DNA of 64,000 bases from positions 108,688,509-108,752,508 of the forward strand of contig OV884015.1 of the NCBI GenBank assembly GCA_930367205.1, in the 5' to 3' direction. Source of the stretch: Acanthosoma haemorrhoidale. Its lineage: Eukaryota; Arthropoda; Insecta; Hemiptera; Acanthosomatidae. A program made the translations under genes and the position numbers. The notes below the pieces were generated by a model. The model searched no databases and was not told the DNA's origin. It saw only the letters and a program-made list of their open reading frames with translations. Below are positions 47,561 through 58,665 of this stretch, one piece after another; positions within the stretch are counted from its first letter, which is position 1; every line of letters begins with the position of its first letter.

Positions 47561-48714
47561 TTATTGTAGCCACTTTTGCTGCACAAGGAGAAAGTTTACC
47601 ATTTCAAAGTAGTGCAGATATATTTAGATATTTAATATTTAGATTCAGCCCCAGAAATATTGCTAAAATTGTTTCTAAAGTCTAAGAACCGAACAAATTT
47701 TTTCGTCTTGTAGGCCTGCGTAATATTATCAATTGTAAAAACATGCAATCAAAATATTGAAGACAATACTACCTGTACTAAAAAAAAAAGCCTATGTAAC
47801 GCAGAATCGTAACTTTATTACGTATTTCGTAGATGGACGATATGCCGAATACCCAATTACCAGAGATCTTCACAAGTAAACTGAGGTTACCAATCAATAT
47901 ACTGGCGGAAATGATCAAGAAAATTTCAGGAATTATCTAAAACAAAAAAAAATTAACAACACAATCAGATTTTCTTCAGCTTTTTCCTAAAAGCTGTCAT
48001 AATCCTTAATGCTATTAGTTCTACCGTCCCAAGATACTTCTTTGGAATCCTTTGTAGGCATATAGAAAAGATGGCTTGACATCATAAGGAAAAACCCGTG
48101 TAAAGAATCTGAACGTTGCTTAACTGATCTAGATCCGAAGCAAATGTATAATCTAAGTAGAAGCGTTACCTGAAAATCCAACAACCATAGTGAGATAATC
48201 TCTATTTATTTATTCCTTTATACCAGTCCGTAGTCACTCGGAAATCAAAATAAGTTTTGCAAATTGCAGTTTCTATGTTTGGTCTAATTTCAGTCACAAA
48301 GCCCTAAAGTATTTTTCTTTTTTTTTTTTATTATATTGAATTTATGGTTGAAACCTGCTATAACATGACCTAAAATGATCAAATTCGAATAATATATCAG
48401 ATAAGGTCACGCGGTCATTGAAGTTTTGACCGGATGTTGAAATATTGTGACTATACATATACTATCCACCCTCGGTAGACTCTCACTACCTTCCTGATTC
48501 CATCCGCCTTTCTAGGCATTCCACACCCTATGTCCTTCTCATACATCCTTCAAATGGGGGACTCCCCTTAGTGAAAGGCACTCATTAGCCCAAAGTAATT
48601 TTCCTTTATTTTTCCCACACATCCTATTTTATAAGTTTAAGAGCTAAGAAGGGGGCAAAAAAAAAAAAATATATATATTTGAACTAAATTCACCTATATT
48701 GTGAATGTTTTCAA
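47561..48714. other. Non-coding stretch
   Basis: Nothing assigned. Confidence 0.5.
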
Positions 48715-48911
48715 TTTGTCAGTTTAGTCCGATCACGTATAATGTGTATCATTATACTTGTTTATTCATTATATAATTTTTATAAAATAACAAAACCTGT
48801 ATATAATGTAGCGATGCTACAGGAAATACAAAAATAATTTGTAGCCTAAGGATCTATAATTATATATAATTATCTGTAAATTTAAAGGGGTATGAAAGAA
48901 GAAAAAAAAAA
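48715..48911 (+). mobile_element. Jockey-A LINE 3' UTR with A tail, sense
   Basis: UTR from AGTTTAGTCCGATCACG to the A-rich tail at about 48898-48911. It is nearly the same as 4520-4722, with a short deletion around 48842. Confidence 0.75.
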
Positions 48912-49254
48912 ATATTGTCAAAAGAGAATTTAGTTCCGCTCTCCGTAAAATCATTTATTTCATGTTTTGGCTCCATGAATTTCATTAAAACCTACTTCTT
49001 ATTATATATAGTTATTAAGAAATCATACTTCTTCTTGTATGATATAGTTATTTTCTTTATTTTATTATCCAGCAAATAAAACAATTTTTACTGACGAAAT
49101 TCATTTATCACTTTGTGTCTAATTACTGATCTTTTATATGGTATCATAAAAAAAGTAAGATTACGACGTTAGCATTTTCTTTTATCGTGAATAGCTTCAC
49201 TCCATTAAAAGAAATATATTATTTAAAAAAAGTTGTATCTTACTGTGCCTACAA
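48912..49254. other. Non-coding AT-rich stretch
   Basis: Nothing recognised. Confidence 0.5.
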
Positions 49255-49580
49255 TTTCAAAGGTGACACAGGGGACTCGTTAAGCAATTAGGAATTCGGG
49301 GCGAATGTGAGGAAGAAGGGACGTTTGAGAATAAAACCAACGAATGGGAATTAGCCAATTGGGGAAGGAGTTCAGCTAATTTACCAAAGTTGGTCGCGTG
49401 TTCGACCGCAGAAGAATTATCACAAAAGCAGCTATTAAAAACTTTTCGTGTTTCCCTCATTTTCCTTTTCTCCGTTTAGAATGTCCCTGTTCAGTTCTCC
49501 GATCGGTTCGACACTGACCCGATTTTTCCATTATTGTCACCAGCCGCTTCCTCAAACAGTTTAGCTAGCTATTTCTAACG
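49255..49580. other. GC-richer unique island
   Basis: Unique block with GCAATTAGGAATTCGGGGCG, AATTAGCCAATTGGG and GATCGGTTCGACACTGACCC. No exon. Possible regulatory element. Confidence 0.3.
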
Positions 49581-50679
49581 GCTTATTTTGAGAAAAGCTT
49601 TAAATGATTTATCAGTCTCATTGCGGTTTGTAGCAGACACGTAATAGATTTTTCTTGGTTGTATTTGGAATTTTCATACTTGAACAGTTCCCAAGTTGAT
49701 TTCTTGGTTCCCAAGTTGGTACTCGGTCAATTCTTCTAATCTAATTTACAATTTTCCATTCTATTTCCAAGGTCATTTTTAGATTTTGAGGATTTAGAAG
49801 TGGCGTGGGGAATCTTGTAGACCTCTGCTTTATTCTCCATTTCGTTCCTTTCCCGGGCAATTTTGTTGGTGACGTTGGAAGATCAGGTTGTATAATGTGA
49901 ATATCCCATGGATGAGGCCTACTATAACAATTATCAAGTTTTCTATTAAAGATCATTCCAATTATTTTTCAAAAAATGAAAAAAAAAATAGGTTTCCTAA
50001 GTTCATTTAAATAAGTGTACTTTTTCGAAATGTTATCAGTGTCGAGAAGTAGTTCAGGGATATGAACTTGTTGTGTTTAATACAAGAGCTGGTAGAATGT
50101 TAAGTACTTTTATACTTGTAAGTTTCTTTGTAAAAAGTCGTTATATTTCTTACAACGATAATAAATTATGTAATTTTATTGGTGTAAATGTCTTGGTCCA
50201 TGGTCACTGTGCTATTTCTGTCATCAGATTTTAAATATCACTTCACCTTAGACATCTCTCTTATCTTTGCCAAGTACTGCATCAATACTATGCATTCATT
50301 TACAACCCTCGGTAGTACCCTCAACCACCACCATGAGGCCGATAATATAGCTAGGGTCACAATTATTGTTACTCTGAGGGCAGTAAATTACTCCTTTTTT
50401 CAGAAGCTTTGTTTCTGAGCTATTAAACTAGACATCGGTGAGGGTCACTTGTCTTGGGTAGCACTGACAACTGTGTACAGTATCACAGCTTGTTTTATTT
50501 TGGTTTAGAGGCAATTTGCGCAATTTCGCCTATATTTTCTATTCCCTTTGATGAAGTTGCCAAAACTATAAAACTCTGTGGTATTCAGATAACATAATCG
50601 TCTCCTAAACCTTCCTGCATAATACGTATTGCTAAAAAAAAACCTTTTAGCCTCATTTTCAATTCCTGTAATGTTAATG
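49581..50679. other. Non-coding stretch
   Basis: Nothing recognised. Confidence 0.5.
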
Positions 50680-51624
50680 TTATTGACTAGGCTAACTGTG
50701 TGATTGACTAGGCTAACTGTGTTATTGACTAGGCTAACTGTGTTATTGACTAGGCTAACTGTGCTATTGACTAGGCTAACTGTGCTATTGACTAGGCTAA
50801 CTGTGCTATTGACTAGGCTAACTGTGATATTGACTAGGCTAACTGTGATATTGACTAGGCTAACTGTGTTATTGACTAGGCTAACTGTGTTATTGACTAG
50901 GCTAACTGTGTTATTGACTAGGCTGACTGTGCTATTGACTAGGCTAACTGTGTTATTGACTAGGCTAACTGTGCTATTGACTAGGCTAACTGTGCTATTG
51001 ACTAGGCTAACTGTGCTATTGACTAGGCTAACTGTGCTATTGACTAGGCTAACTGTGATATTGACTAGGCTAACTGTGATATTGACTAGGCTAACTGTGC
51101 TATTGGCTAGGCTAACTGTGCTATTGACTAGGCTAACTGTGTGATTGACTAGGCTAACTGTGTTATTGACTAGGCTAACTGTGATATTGACTAGGCTAAC
51201 TGTGTTATTGACTAGGCTAACTGTGCTATTGACTAGGCTAACTGTGCTATTGACTAGGCTAACTGTGCTATTGACTAGGCTAACTGTGCTATTGGCTAGG
51301 CTAACTGTGATATTGACTAGGCTAACTGTGCTATTGACTAGGCTAACTGTGATATTGACTAGGCTAACTGTGATATTGACTAGGCTAACTGTGTTATTGA
51401 CTAGGCTAACTGTGTTATTGACTAGGCTAACTGTGTTATTGACTAGGCTAACTGTGCTATTGACTAGGCTAACTGTGCTATTGACTAGGCTAACTGTGCT
51501 ATTGACTAGGCTAACTGTGATATTGACTAGGCTAACTGTGATATTGACTAGGCTAATTGTGCTATTGACTAGGCTAACTGTGCTATTGACTAGGCTAACT
51601 GTGTGATTGACTAGGCTAACTGTG
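50680..51624 (+). repeat. 21-bp minisatellite, 45 units
   Basis: Each unit is a three-base slot followed by TTGACTAGGCTAACTGTG. The array is exactly in register for 945 bp. Only four slot forms occur: TTA, CTA, ATA and TGA, plus rare changes elsewhere (for example a G in units 21 and 30). The TGA form occurs at units 2, 23 and 45. Because 21 is a multiple of three, the plus strand stays open as an LTRLTVx heptad between the TGA units. That is an arithmetic consequence and not a gene. Confidence 0.97.
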
Positions 51625-52043
51625 TGATGAGTTTAATGGTTTCATTTTTCACAAATTTTGATTTGCTAGCTACGTTTTAAACATTGTCTATTAAATTATA
51701 ACTTACTGTTCACTTAAAGTATGAATTAGAGTAATAATATTTCGTGTCTTTCAGGTTAAGTTCGTCAATTATCTGGCAGGTCCTCTTGTTTATCCCCTAA
51801 AAATTAAACCTCACTCCACGCGATGCTCGCCTGACATTCGTATTGTTGTCGATGGTGTGTTGGTGTAGAGTAATTAAGAAATTAAACAGCTCCGTCCTTC
51901 TATGGAGGATTTGGAATAATGTACAAGGGAAAAAAATCAGCCCTTTGCAGTTTTGTCCAGTAAAAATAATTATTGTATCAACTATCGAATCCAAATAATG
52001 GTTGGTGATTATGATGTCACTTTGGTATGAGTTATTGTTAGTT
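51625..52043. other. Non-coding stretch
   Basis: Nothing recognised. Confidence 0.5.
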
Positions 52044-52761
52044 GTAAGATAAGGGGGGGGGTCACCTGGTTTAAGTTAAGGCCCAGTCTTAAGTAGAATT
52101 AATAGCCGAACGGTTAGGAGGCTCCCATAAGATGGCCCTTATCTTAAGATGTACACCTCTCTCACGGATCCGATCCATGAGATATTGTTAGTCGAATAAA
52201 AATGGTCTATATCACCAAATTTAATTGACTTTTTGAGCAATAAGCTTAATTCAAGGACAAGTATTGCGTGGTTAAAATTCATCTTTCATTTCTTACGACT
52301 AATAAAAAGTTCTATAAATATAATCGAGTATTTAGACATATATATTCTGATTAAAAATTAACATTTTTGCTGTTGCGTTACAGGATAGTATAAAGATATA
52401 TTGTTTAATTTAACGAGTTAAAAAAAACAATGGGATGTTTGAGTTTCGAGTCACGATCTGCCGCCGGAGGCTCAACTTGAAATTCCTAGGGCTAGGCTGC
52501 ACTGAAAAAAAAAAAAAAAACCCTAAAGTGGTGGCACTAGTAAGTCCGTTATTCAAATGAAGTTTAGTGTTTTTATTCGTTGCCGTAAAGACGACAGTCC
52601 TTTAGGCTTTATCTAAGGGCTAAATTAAACGGATCCGTGAGAGAGGTGTACTTCCTAAGATAAGCGCCATCTTATGGGAACCTCCTAACCGTTCGGTTAT
52701 TAATTCTACTTAAGGCTGGGCCTTAGCTTAAAGCAGGTGATCCCCCCCCCTTATCTTACAG
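52044..52761. mobile_element. Foldback element with about 130-bp terminal inverted repeats
   Basis: Arms 52044-52172 and 52630-52761 are reverse complements with few differences. They begin TAAGATAAGGGGGGG at the outside and end at CTCTCACGGATCCG inside. The 457-bp interior has no ORF and contains an A run near 52505-52521. Long TIRs with no coding capacity mark a foldback or MITE-type element. The target-site duplication is not evident. Confidence 0.85.
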
Positions 52762-53172
52762 CAGATCCCACTTAATTCAATTTATTTTATTTTGGTTTAA
52801 GGCACTCGGTGAGTGCTTGAGGATCGTAGATCATAGGTTAAGGGGAAATCCTAGCCTGTGCCGAGTGAGGTGTTCCGGTTACTGAAAAAAATTTCATCTC
52901 AAAACCCAATAAGATGATGGGGCAAACGTTTATATTTTTGTATTAAAACAAAAATTTTAAGGGACAGAAGTTTCCTACATAAAATTATTTGTCTATTTAT
53001 TTATTTGCATTTCATTGTAGAGTTCCAATGTAGCTGTATCTTTTTCCTTGAGTTTTAAATAATTTTCTATCCAATTTTGGCTTCTATAAAATAATCAATT
53101 AATTTTGACTACCACGCACATGTCCTGACGCCAATGAAGAGGGAGCAGTTTGGAATAAACTCCAGCACAAGC
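52762..53172. other. Non-coding stretch
   Basis: May contain the missing end of the adjacent mariner, but no TIR is recognised. Confidence 0.4.
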
Positions 53173-53620
53173 CTAAATTTTCTCCTGTTTACTTTTTATG
53201 TGATGAGAAATGTTTAAGGGAGGGATGATCTTAAAGACAGGTCGCTTGAGATTGTGAGGTATCCACGCTCCTAACTTGCTGACTTTCCCTAATTTCTCCA
53301 GGTGGTGGTTAACAGTTGATTGTGATGTATTCAACCTTTCTATACCTATTCTATACCTCTTGTTGATTGACGCGGATTTTGCTCCAATTTGCTTTAAAAG
53401 GTTGTCGTCAAAGGCTGAAGGACGTCCCGCCCTCGGTTCGTCTGTTAAGGTCGTCTCTCCAGAACGGAATTTTATAAACCAATTTCTAACTGCCCGATCA
53501 GTTATTAGTCCTACACCATATACACTGCATATTTTTTCAGCTGTCGCCCTAGCACTATTGCCTTGTTTAAATTCCCAAAGCATTACATGATGCATATGTT
53601 CTTTTTGACTCTCCGTTTCA
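53173..53620 (-). pseudogene. Mariner transposase N-terminal (paired HTH) domain, truncated
   Basis: The minus-strand frame contains a well-preserved mariner DNA-binding region: MHHVMLWEFKQGNSARATAE, KICSVYGVG, RAVRNWFIKFRSGE, DEPRAGRPSAFDD, LNTSQSTVNHHLEKLGK and KLGAWIPHNL. After this block homology stops at about 53230 and the DD34D catalytic part is absent. The region around LLKQ..RYRIGIERL is altered compared with the family. The upstream 44 residues of the open frame (53596-53727) are probably not protein. The sequence is unlike the mariners at 19036 and 62040, so it is a third lineage. Confidence 0.85.
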
Positions 53621-53730
53621 GAGGTTAAAAAAAAACAGTTTAACGTAGCGTGTATCACAGAAAACAGTTGACAAAAGAGACTAACTGAAGCCTCGTCTAT
53701 GTAGTGAAAACAAAAACTTGTTGTCATGGT

Positions 53731-54344
53731 AACTCATAGCGGGTAGATACCTACAGTAGATTCTACTTAGCTGCACCGGAAGTTACTTATGACTCGACCT
53801 GATATTTTTCTATCTCGCTAATGTTACATAGGTGTAGATGTGGGTAAGACACAATAATATATTTAAATAATAACTTCATTCGGCTTTGAAATTGTTCGGT
53901 TGGACGAAAGGTAGACCTCCTACCCCTAGCCTCGCAGTCCCTCGCATAGCTACGGCAGTCTGCACCTCTGGATCGAACCCCGCTACCTGGGCCTTGGCTA
54001 AGTGGTGCCAGATAAGGAGATAACAGCCCTGTAGCGTCCCTATTTCTAAATGACCTATTAATTACGAAGTGGAGAGCCGTTGAAATGCGGACACCCTTAT
54101 CTTACACGAGACTGCTCTCAGATTTTTTCCCAAGCCGAGGGTTGATGGCTGACTCTTGGCTAATTTATTGCAGGGTTGTTAACCCCTCGTTTGTCCGACG
54201 GAAGCTGCTCACCAATCAGGCGTCTCTGAGACATTCAGGATAAAAGCCTCCTCTTTTATCGATAGTTAATACGTTCGATAGTGAACATTTTTAACTGGCT
54301 CATACCTTCCTAATTACTACGTCAAAAGTATTCATACTCCTTGC
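53731..54344. other. Non-coding stretch with GC-richer unique island
   Basis: 53900-54250 is unique and GC-richer (CCTCGCAGTCCCTCGCATAG and onward). No exon. It could be regulatory. Confidence 0.35.
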
Positions 54345-55485
54345 TTATGTTGTTGTCGCAAGACCTGTCCACAATTTTTTTCTTTTAATTCCATTCCTTT
54401 CCTGTATCCAAGCCAGTAAGGCATTTAGGCTTCCATCTCGACAAAAGACTGACATGGAACCTACACCCGAGGCTAAAAAGACAAGAACTAAACAGACGCT
54501 TTGGACAACTGTACAGGCTACTTCAAAGGACACCCCATCTCTCAATAGAAAATAAATTACTAATCTACAAAGTTATACCTAAGCCAATCTGGACGTACGA
54601 AATAGAGCTATGGGGGACAGCAAAAAAGTCGAACATGAAGCGTATCCAATCCTTTCAATCAAAATTGGTGAGTAACTGACTGGCGCCCTCTGCAGCCTTT
54701 AGAGCTTTCGCTGGGTTGAGGCTGGTGTTGTAGACCCCTATATCGTCCGCATATGCCGCTACTTCACAATTGGAGTACGATGCTCCTACGTGTAGATGTT
54801 GAAGAGTAGGGGTCCCAGCACAGACCCTTGGGGAACTCCGACAACAAAATCTCTTCTGGTGGTTAAGACGGCTCCTATTCGCACAGAAAATGTTCTGCCT
54901 GCTAGGTAGGAGGACATGATGTTCTGGAGTTGCGCAGGAAATTCGTACTCTTGAATCGCAGGACTGTACGATGATCTACAGAGTCGAACGTCAACAACAA
55001 AAACCTTCCATAACCACCTTAATATACCTTACATTCTTAAACTCATCCCTTCCAAGTTCATAAAATTCTATGGTAATCTATCCAACCACACAAATCCCCT
55101 AGCACAATCATTGCACTGCACCACTCATCCCTATAATTCTCCTCGGAGACTGAAACGGCAGTGGCCTCGTGACCTGCTAAATGCGGGACAGTGGGAGTCC
55201 TGGCAACGACTAGTTTCTCCAATCATGTCCTGAGCGTTTGTGGCTCCTCGTCAGCCTCCACGGATGGAGGAGCGTAGGGGACTTCCCAAGACTCTGCTTC
55301 CTCTTTCTCGTCCGATGGAGGTGACAACCATGTGGATTTAGGAGGTCTCTGGGTTAATACTGTAATATAATCATAAATACTTTATGAATGACCGAGTGAA
55401 TGAAGATTTGTAGATATAGTATGAATGAGAATATTGAGCAAAATTACTAATTTCTCAATAGGGCCGATTGTAATTTTATCACCAT
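54345..55485 (+). mobile_element. Jockey-B LINE 3' portion, sense, with inverted insert
   Basis: The only sense-oriented Jockey-B copy. 54400-54665 reads HLGFHLDKRLTWNLHP, LIYKVIPKPIWTY and ELWGTAKKSNMKRIQSF. 55005-55230 resumes with LNIPYILKLIPSKF and SPRRLKRQWPRDL up to the stop. The 3' UTR ends near 55485 at the family signature. Compared with the copy at 24509, about 60 bp between the two parts is replaced by about 330 bp in opposite orientation. Confidence 0.85.
54666..54996 (-). pseudogene. Inverted Jockey-type RT core with YADD box
   Basis: The minus strand encodes the palm of a Jockey-type reverse transcriptase: EYEFPAQLQNIMSSYLAGRT, then GVPQGSVLGPLLFNIYT, then AAYADDIGVYNTSLNPAKAL. 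The catalytic YADD codons lie at 54742-54753. A frameshift separates the last two blocks. It lies inside a sense RT tail, so the catalytic core points the opposite way to its surroundings. Confidence 0.85.
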
Positions 55486-55929
55486 AGAAATTTGATAACA
55501 AATTAAGCTTAGAATAAAATATACTCTACATAAGTACGATAGAGGAAGAACAAGATCAACAAGATGAAAAAAAGCATTAAATGGAGTCATTATTGTTCAT
55601 TGTATTTTACTACATTCTGGAATATTTACTTGTCGAGACAAATATCTATATCAAAATTTTATTTGATTTTTACTCTACTAAATTGTGTTGAACCAATTAT
55701 AGGGTTGATTGTATTTATGAAATTTATATAAACGAAATAGAAGACGAACCCTTTCAATTACAAAAAATACATTATTTTATTTACCTTTAATTTATGGGTG
55801 GGGGGGGAGGTCATCATCGATGACATTTCTGATTGTCATGCCTGTTAACCATGATGCAAAAATGTATGATGTATGTTGCTGCCAAGTTGAGTGAATTTAA
55901 AAAACAAAAATGATACCAAAGCATATATA
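55486..55929. other. Non-coding stretch
   Basis: Nothing recognised apart from a G run near 55800-55808. Confidence 0.5.
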
Positions 55930-56293
55930 GGGTGTCCCAGAATTAACGCAAGATTTGATTAAAATAGAAAACACAGTTTTTAGTATTTTTTTATTGAATT
56001 ATAAAGTATATAGGACAGGCTTATTTATGAAAAAACATCGGGCAAATGGCCTACATGACTTTGCTGGCACATATGCACTTCTTTTAATGCACTTCTTTCC
56101 ATGACCATTTGACATAAATTCATTATTTTTGAGATAATGTTCAAATATAAAGACACGTTGTTCTATCGTGTAACGCTCCATTTTTACAAGCCCTAAACTG
56201 TCAGCTGACAAATTGTTTTTTTTTTTAGGCTTGCCAGCACTTTACTGCACAAATGGCGGCAAATTCAAATCTCTCATTAATTCCGGGACAGCT
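55930..56293 (-). mobile_element. Miniature DUF4817-type mariner-like element
   Basis: The ends are imperfect inverted repeats: GGGTGTCCCAGAATTAACG at 55930 and, in reverse, GCTGTCCCGGAATTAATG ending at 56293. TA dinucleotides flank both sides as the expected target duplication. It is about 364 bp long and retains both ends of a transposase gene with the middle removed. Confidence 0.8.
55999..56181 (-). pseudogene. DUF4817-type transposase, N-terminus fused to C-terminus
   Basis: The likely start is the ATG at 56181: MERYTIEQRVFIFEHYLKNN is the typical opening of the helix-turn-helix of DUF4817 insect transposases. After about 22 residues it jumps, out of frame or nearly so, to the C-terminal SRRGHLPDVLFHK-like region (seen in the fragment at 5768-6040 in another frame). 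The DDE core is gone. The upstream 10 codons of the open frame are not expected in the family. Confidence 0.8.
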
Positions 56294-56379
56294 TAGAAAC
56301 GGCTGGTTTTAGTCCAATAGTGGAACTTACTTCTTTAATCGCTTACTAGTTATGCTTATTCCTTCAGGGGGAATTCTTT
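56294..56379. other. Flank of the miniature element
   Basis: Nothing recognised. Confidence 0.5.
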
Positions 56380-56760
56380 CAATAAGGAGTACTTAATCTT
56401 CAAGTAAAGGTTGAGATGGGACTTTAAGGGCCGGGCAGGGAAGCAGCAATGCCCGGGACCGCGAACCTCTTCTCCGGCGGAAGATCTCTTGCCAACTTGT
56501 TAAAGAAAACTTCTTCCGCCGTGAATGGGCAGGAGGCAGTTTATGGGGCAATAGGAGACCTGCTTAGACCTCGAAAGGGCCGAAGAGAACTAAAAAAAGT
56601 TTAAGGGCTGATTGGAAGGCCTCGGGCCGAACCTCTAACAATCCCTTTTAACGAAGGGCGCGCCCTCTGCCTGGCAAGTCAAGTAGTTCCTTAATTGTAG
56701 CTGTCCCTAACTAACTGTTAACTTTTGTCTGATAAAATCTCCCATCTAGGGAATATTAAG
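56380..56760. other. GC-richer unique island
   Basis: Contains GGGCCGGGCAGGGAAGC, CTCCGGCGGAAG with a near-inverted CTTCTTCCGCCG, and GGGCGCGCCCTCTG. No ORF or splice pattern. Candidate conserved non-coding element. Confidence 0.3.
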
Positions 56761-57779
56761 CTGACTCTTAAACTATTTTATAGTAGCACATTTACTCATT
56801 AACTCCAATTAATAATTATAAAGTGCGTTACTTGCGAGATCAGCTTGGGTTAATGAAAAAGAGATGTCAAGTTAGTGTTCATTTCGCTCATGCTATATGT
56901 GTCTGCCTCAGGTTCTGATGACAAAGAATGTCTAGGCGTTCAATGTGAACAAACCCATCTAACAAATGCTTCAAGTCATTAATGTATGATCATTATTCTT
57001 GCCAATTTTTGCATTTTTTTTTTTTCTAGTAGTACAAAAAACAATATCGTGAAATACCCACAAAATCTGTGTGAGCTCCCTAAATACTTTTTAGATGATC
57101 GTGAAAACACCACTTGGTATGATTGATAAACAATTCTTTATATTATTTGTAATAGCTAGTGATATATTAGCAAAAAAACAAACTAAAACAACCAAACTAT
57201 TGGAATAGTCTGGAAAGATGCTAAGAACAAATTTCCCCGAGGGAACCAAAAAGGGATTTGAACCCCAGGATCTTCCCAATATATATTCGGTGACTCTAGC
57301 AACATAGAATTTCAGACGGGTTTTATCGTTTTTGTGGCCGCGATCATAGAACAGAAAGGTATACAAAAGACGTTTGAAGGTATACACTTTTTTTTATTTT
57401 GACATGTTCTGTGCTGAGGATTCATATGTATTCATGTATATATGTGTACATAGAAATGGTGCTTATTGCATCTTGGTGGGCTCACAGCATCATCTTCAGA
57501 GCAACCCTTCTTTCCCTTATTTGGCGGGAAACTTACGTATGTGTACACAATTCTTCATAAGGAAAGATTTTTAGTGGTCCTACAAATAAATATTTTATGC
57601 CTGATATTAAGCGTTGAACCCTAGCTCGATAGATGGCTAAGATTCTTAAGGGAAAAAAATTATTAAACTCCTGTGAGAGGAATTGAATAGCTAAAGAGGT
57701 GGAGGGGGCAGAATAAACAGGTCCCGGCAAAGTCGAGGATGTTATTCAAACAAATATGAATAAATGAAGAAATTGTAGC
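56761..57779. other. Non-coding stretch
   Basis: GGGATTTGAACCCCAGGATC at 57244 resembles a reversed tRNA-like box found in SINEs, without further support. Confidence 0.4.
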
Positions 57780-58100
57780 ACTTTGTCTCGCCGCCGGCCT
57801 ACTTGTTAAGTGAGATTAAAAAAAAAAAGGAATTTGCCAGCCAATCCGCCCTAAGTGGTCGAGAACCGCTCCTCTAATTCTGAGACCGCCTTAGAGACTC
57901 CTTGAGGATGAGCCCTTATTAGGTGGTGCAGGGCATCGGGGTCTATGCTAATTCAATTTTTCAACCCCCCCCCCTGGTTATACTGCAGCATAATCCCGGC
58001 TAACGGGCCCTAATACCGTTTTCATCCTGCCGCAGTACCTACCTTCTGCAGGGACTCCGCTAATGAAGAGGCCTCAGGGCCACAGCACCTCGTAAATACT
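57780..58100. other. GC-richer unique island
   Basis: Unique block with repeated CTAAT motifs amid GC (CCCGGCTAACGGGCCCTAAT). No exon. Possible enhancer. Confidence 0.3.
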
Positions 58101-58432
58101 TCAACGGCCAGCACTTTTGAGTCCGTGAATAAAAATTGAAATTCGGGAGGTTTGGTTTAATTTCGATAGCAGTACCACATACATATAATTTATTAATCAT
58201 TTTAATTAATCTAGCACTGAAGGCAATGTCAGTTGTAGTTTTAGGGAGAGAAAAAAACATATTTTATCGCTTGAGTTTAAAAAATTCAAAGTTAGCGAAA
58301 TATTATTCAAATCTAATTGTACCGTCTCTGGCTTGTTTCAATACTTTCAACTCTCTTCAAACCATACAAAAACCTTTTATGTTTGCAGAGGTCTCGCTAA
58401 AATTGTATTTTAAAACTGCTTTATGATAATTA
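58101..58432. other. Non-coding stretch
   Basis: A 96-codon plus-strand frame (58136-58426) and its shadow are unrecognised. Confidence 0.4.
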
Positions 58433-58665
58433 TTATGATAAAATTACAACCTGTCTTATTGGGCAATAAGTAATTGTAATAAATGATCTCATTCATGCCA
58501 TATTTACGATTTTTCTTTCAATCACTCATTCATACAGTATTTATAAACAGCCCAAAGACCTCCAAAATCCACGTGGCTGTCTCCTCCCTTGCATGCGAAA
58601 GAGGAAGCGGAGTCTTGGGAAGTCCCCCACACTCCTTCGACAGTAGCGCCACCGGATACGAGCCT
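58433..58665 (-). mobile_element. Jockey-B LINE 3' end, antisense
   Basis: Starts GATAAAATTACAACCTGTC and ends at GCGCCACCGGATACGAGCC, the same cut region as the copy at 13763. Confidence 0.75.

Noticed and set aside
50704..51606. Two long LTRLTVx-repeat open frames (146 and 153 codons)
   Set aside because: They arise because the 21-bp unit is divisible by three and lacks stops in one frame. There is no ATG, and the content is a pure tandem repeat.
50680..51624. CRISPR-like array
   Set aside because: Units are contiguous with no unique spacers, and the genome is eukaryotic.
57244..57300. SINE with tRNA-derived head (also 15349, 43213, 45088)
   Set aside because: Only a short GATTTGAACCC-like box is shared. 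There are no paired A and B boxes or common body.
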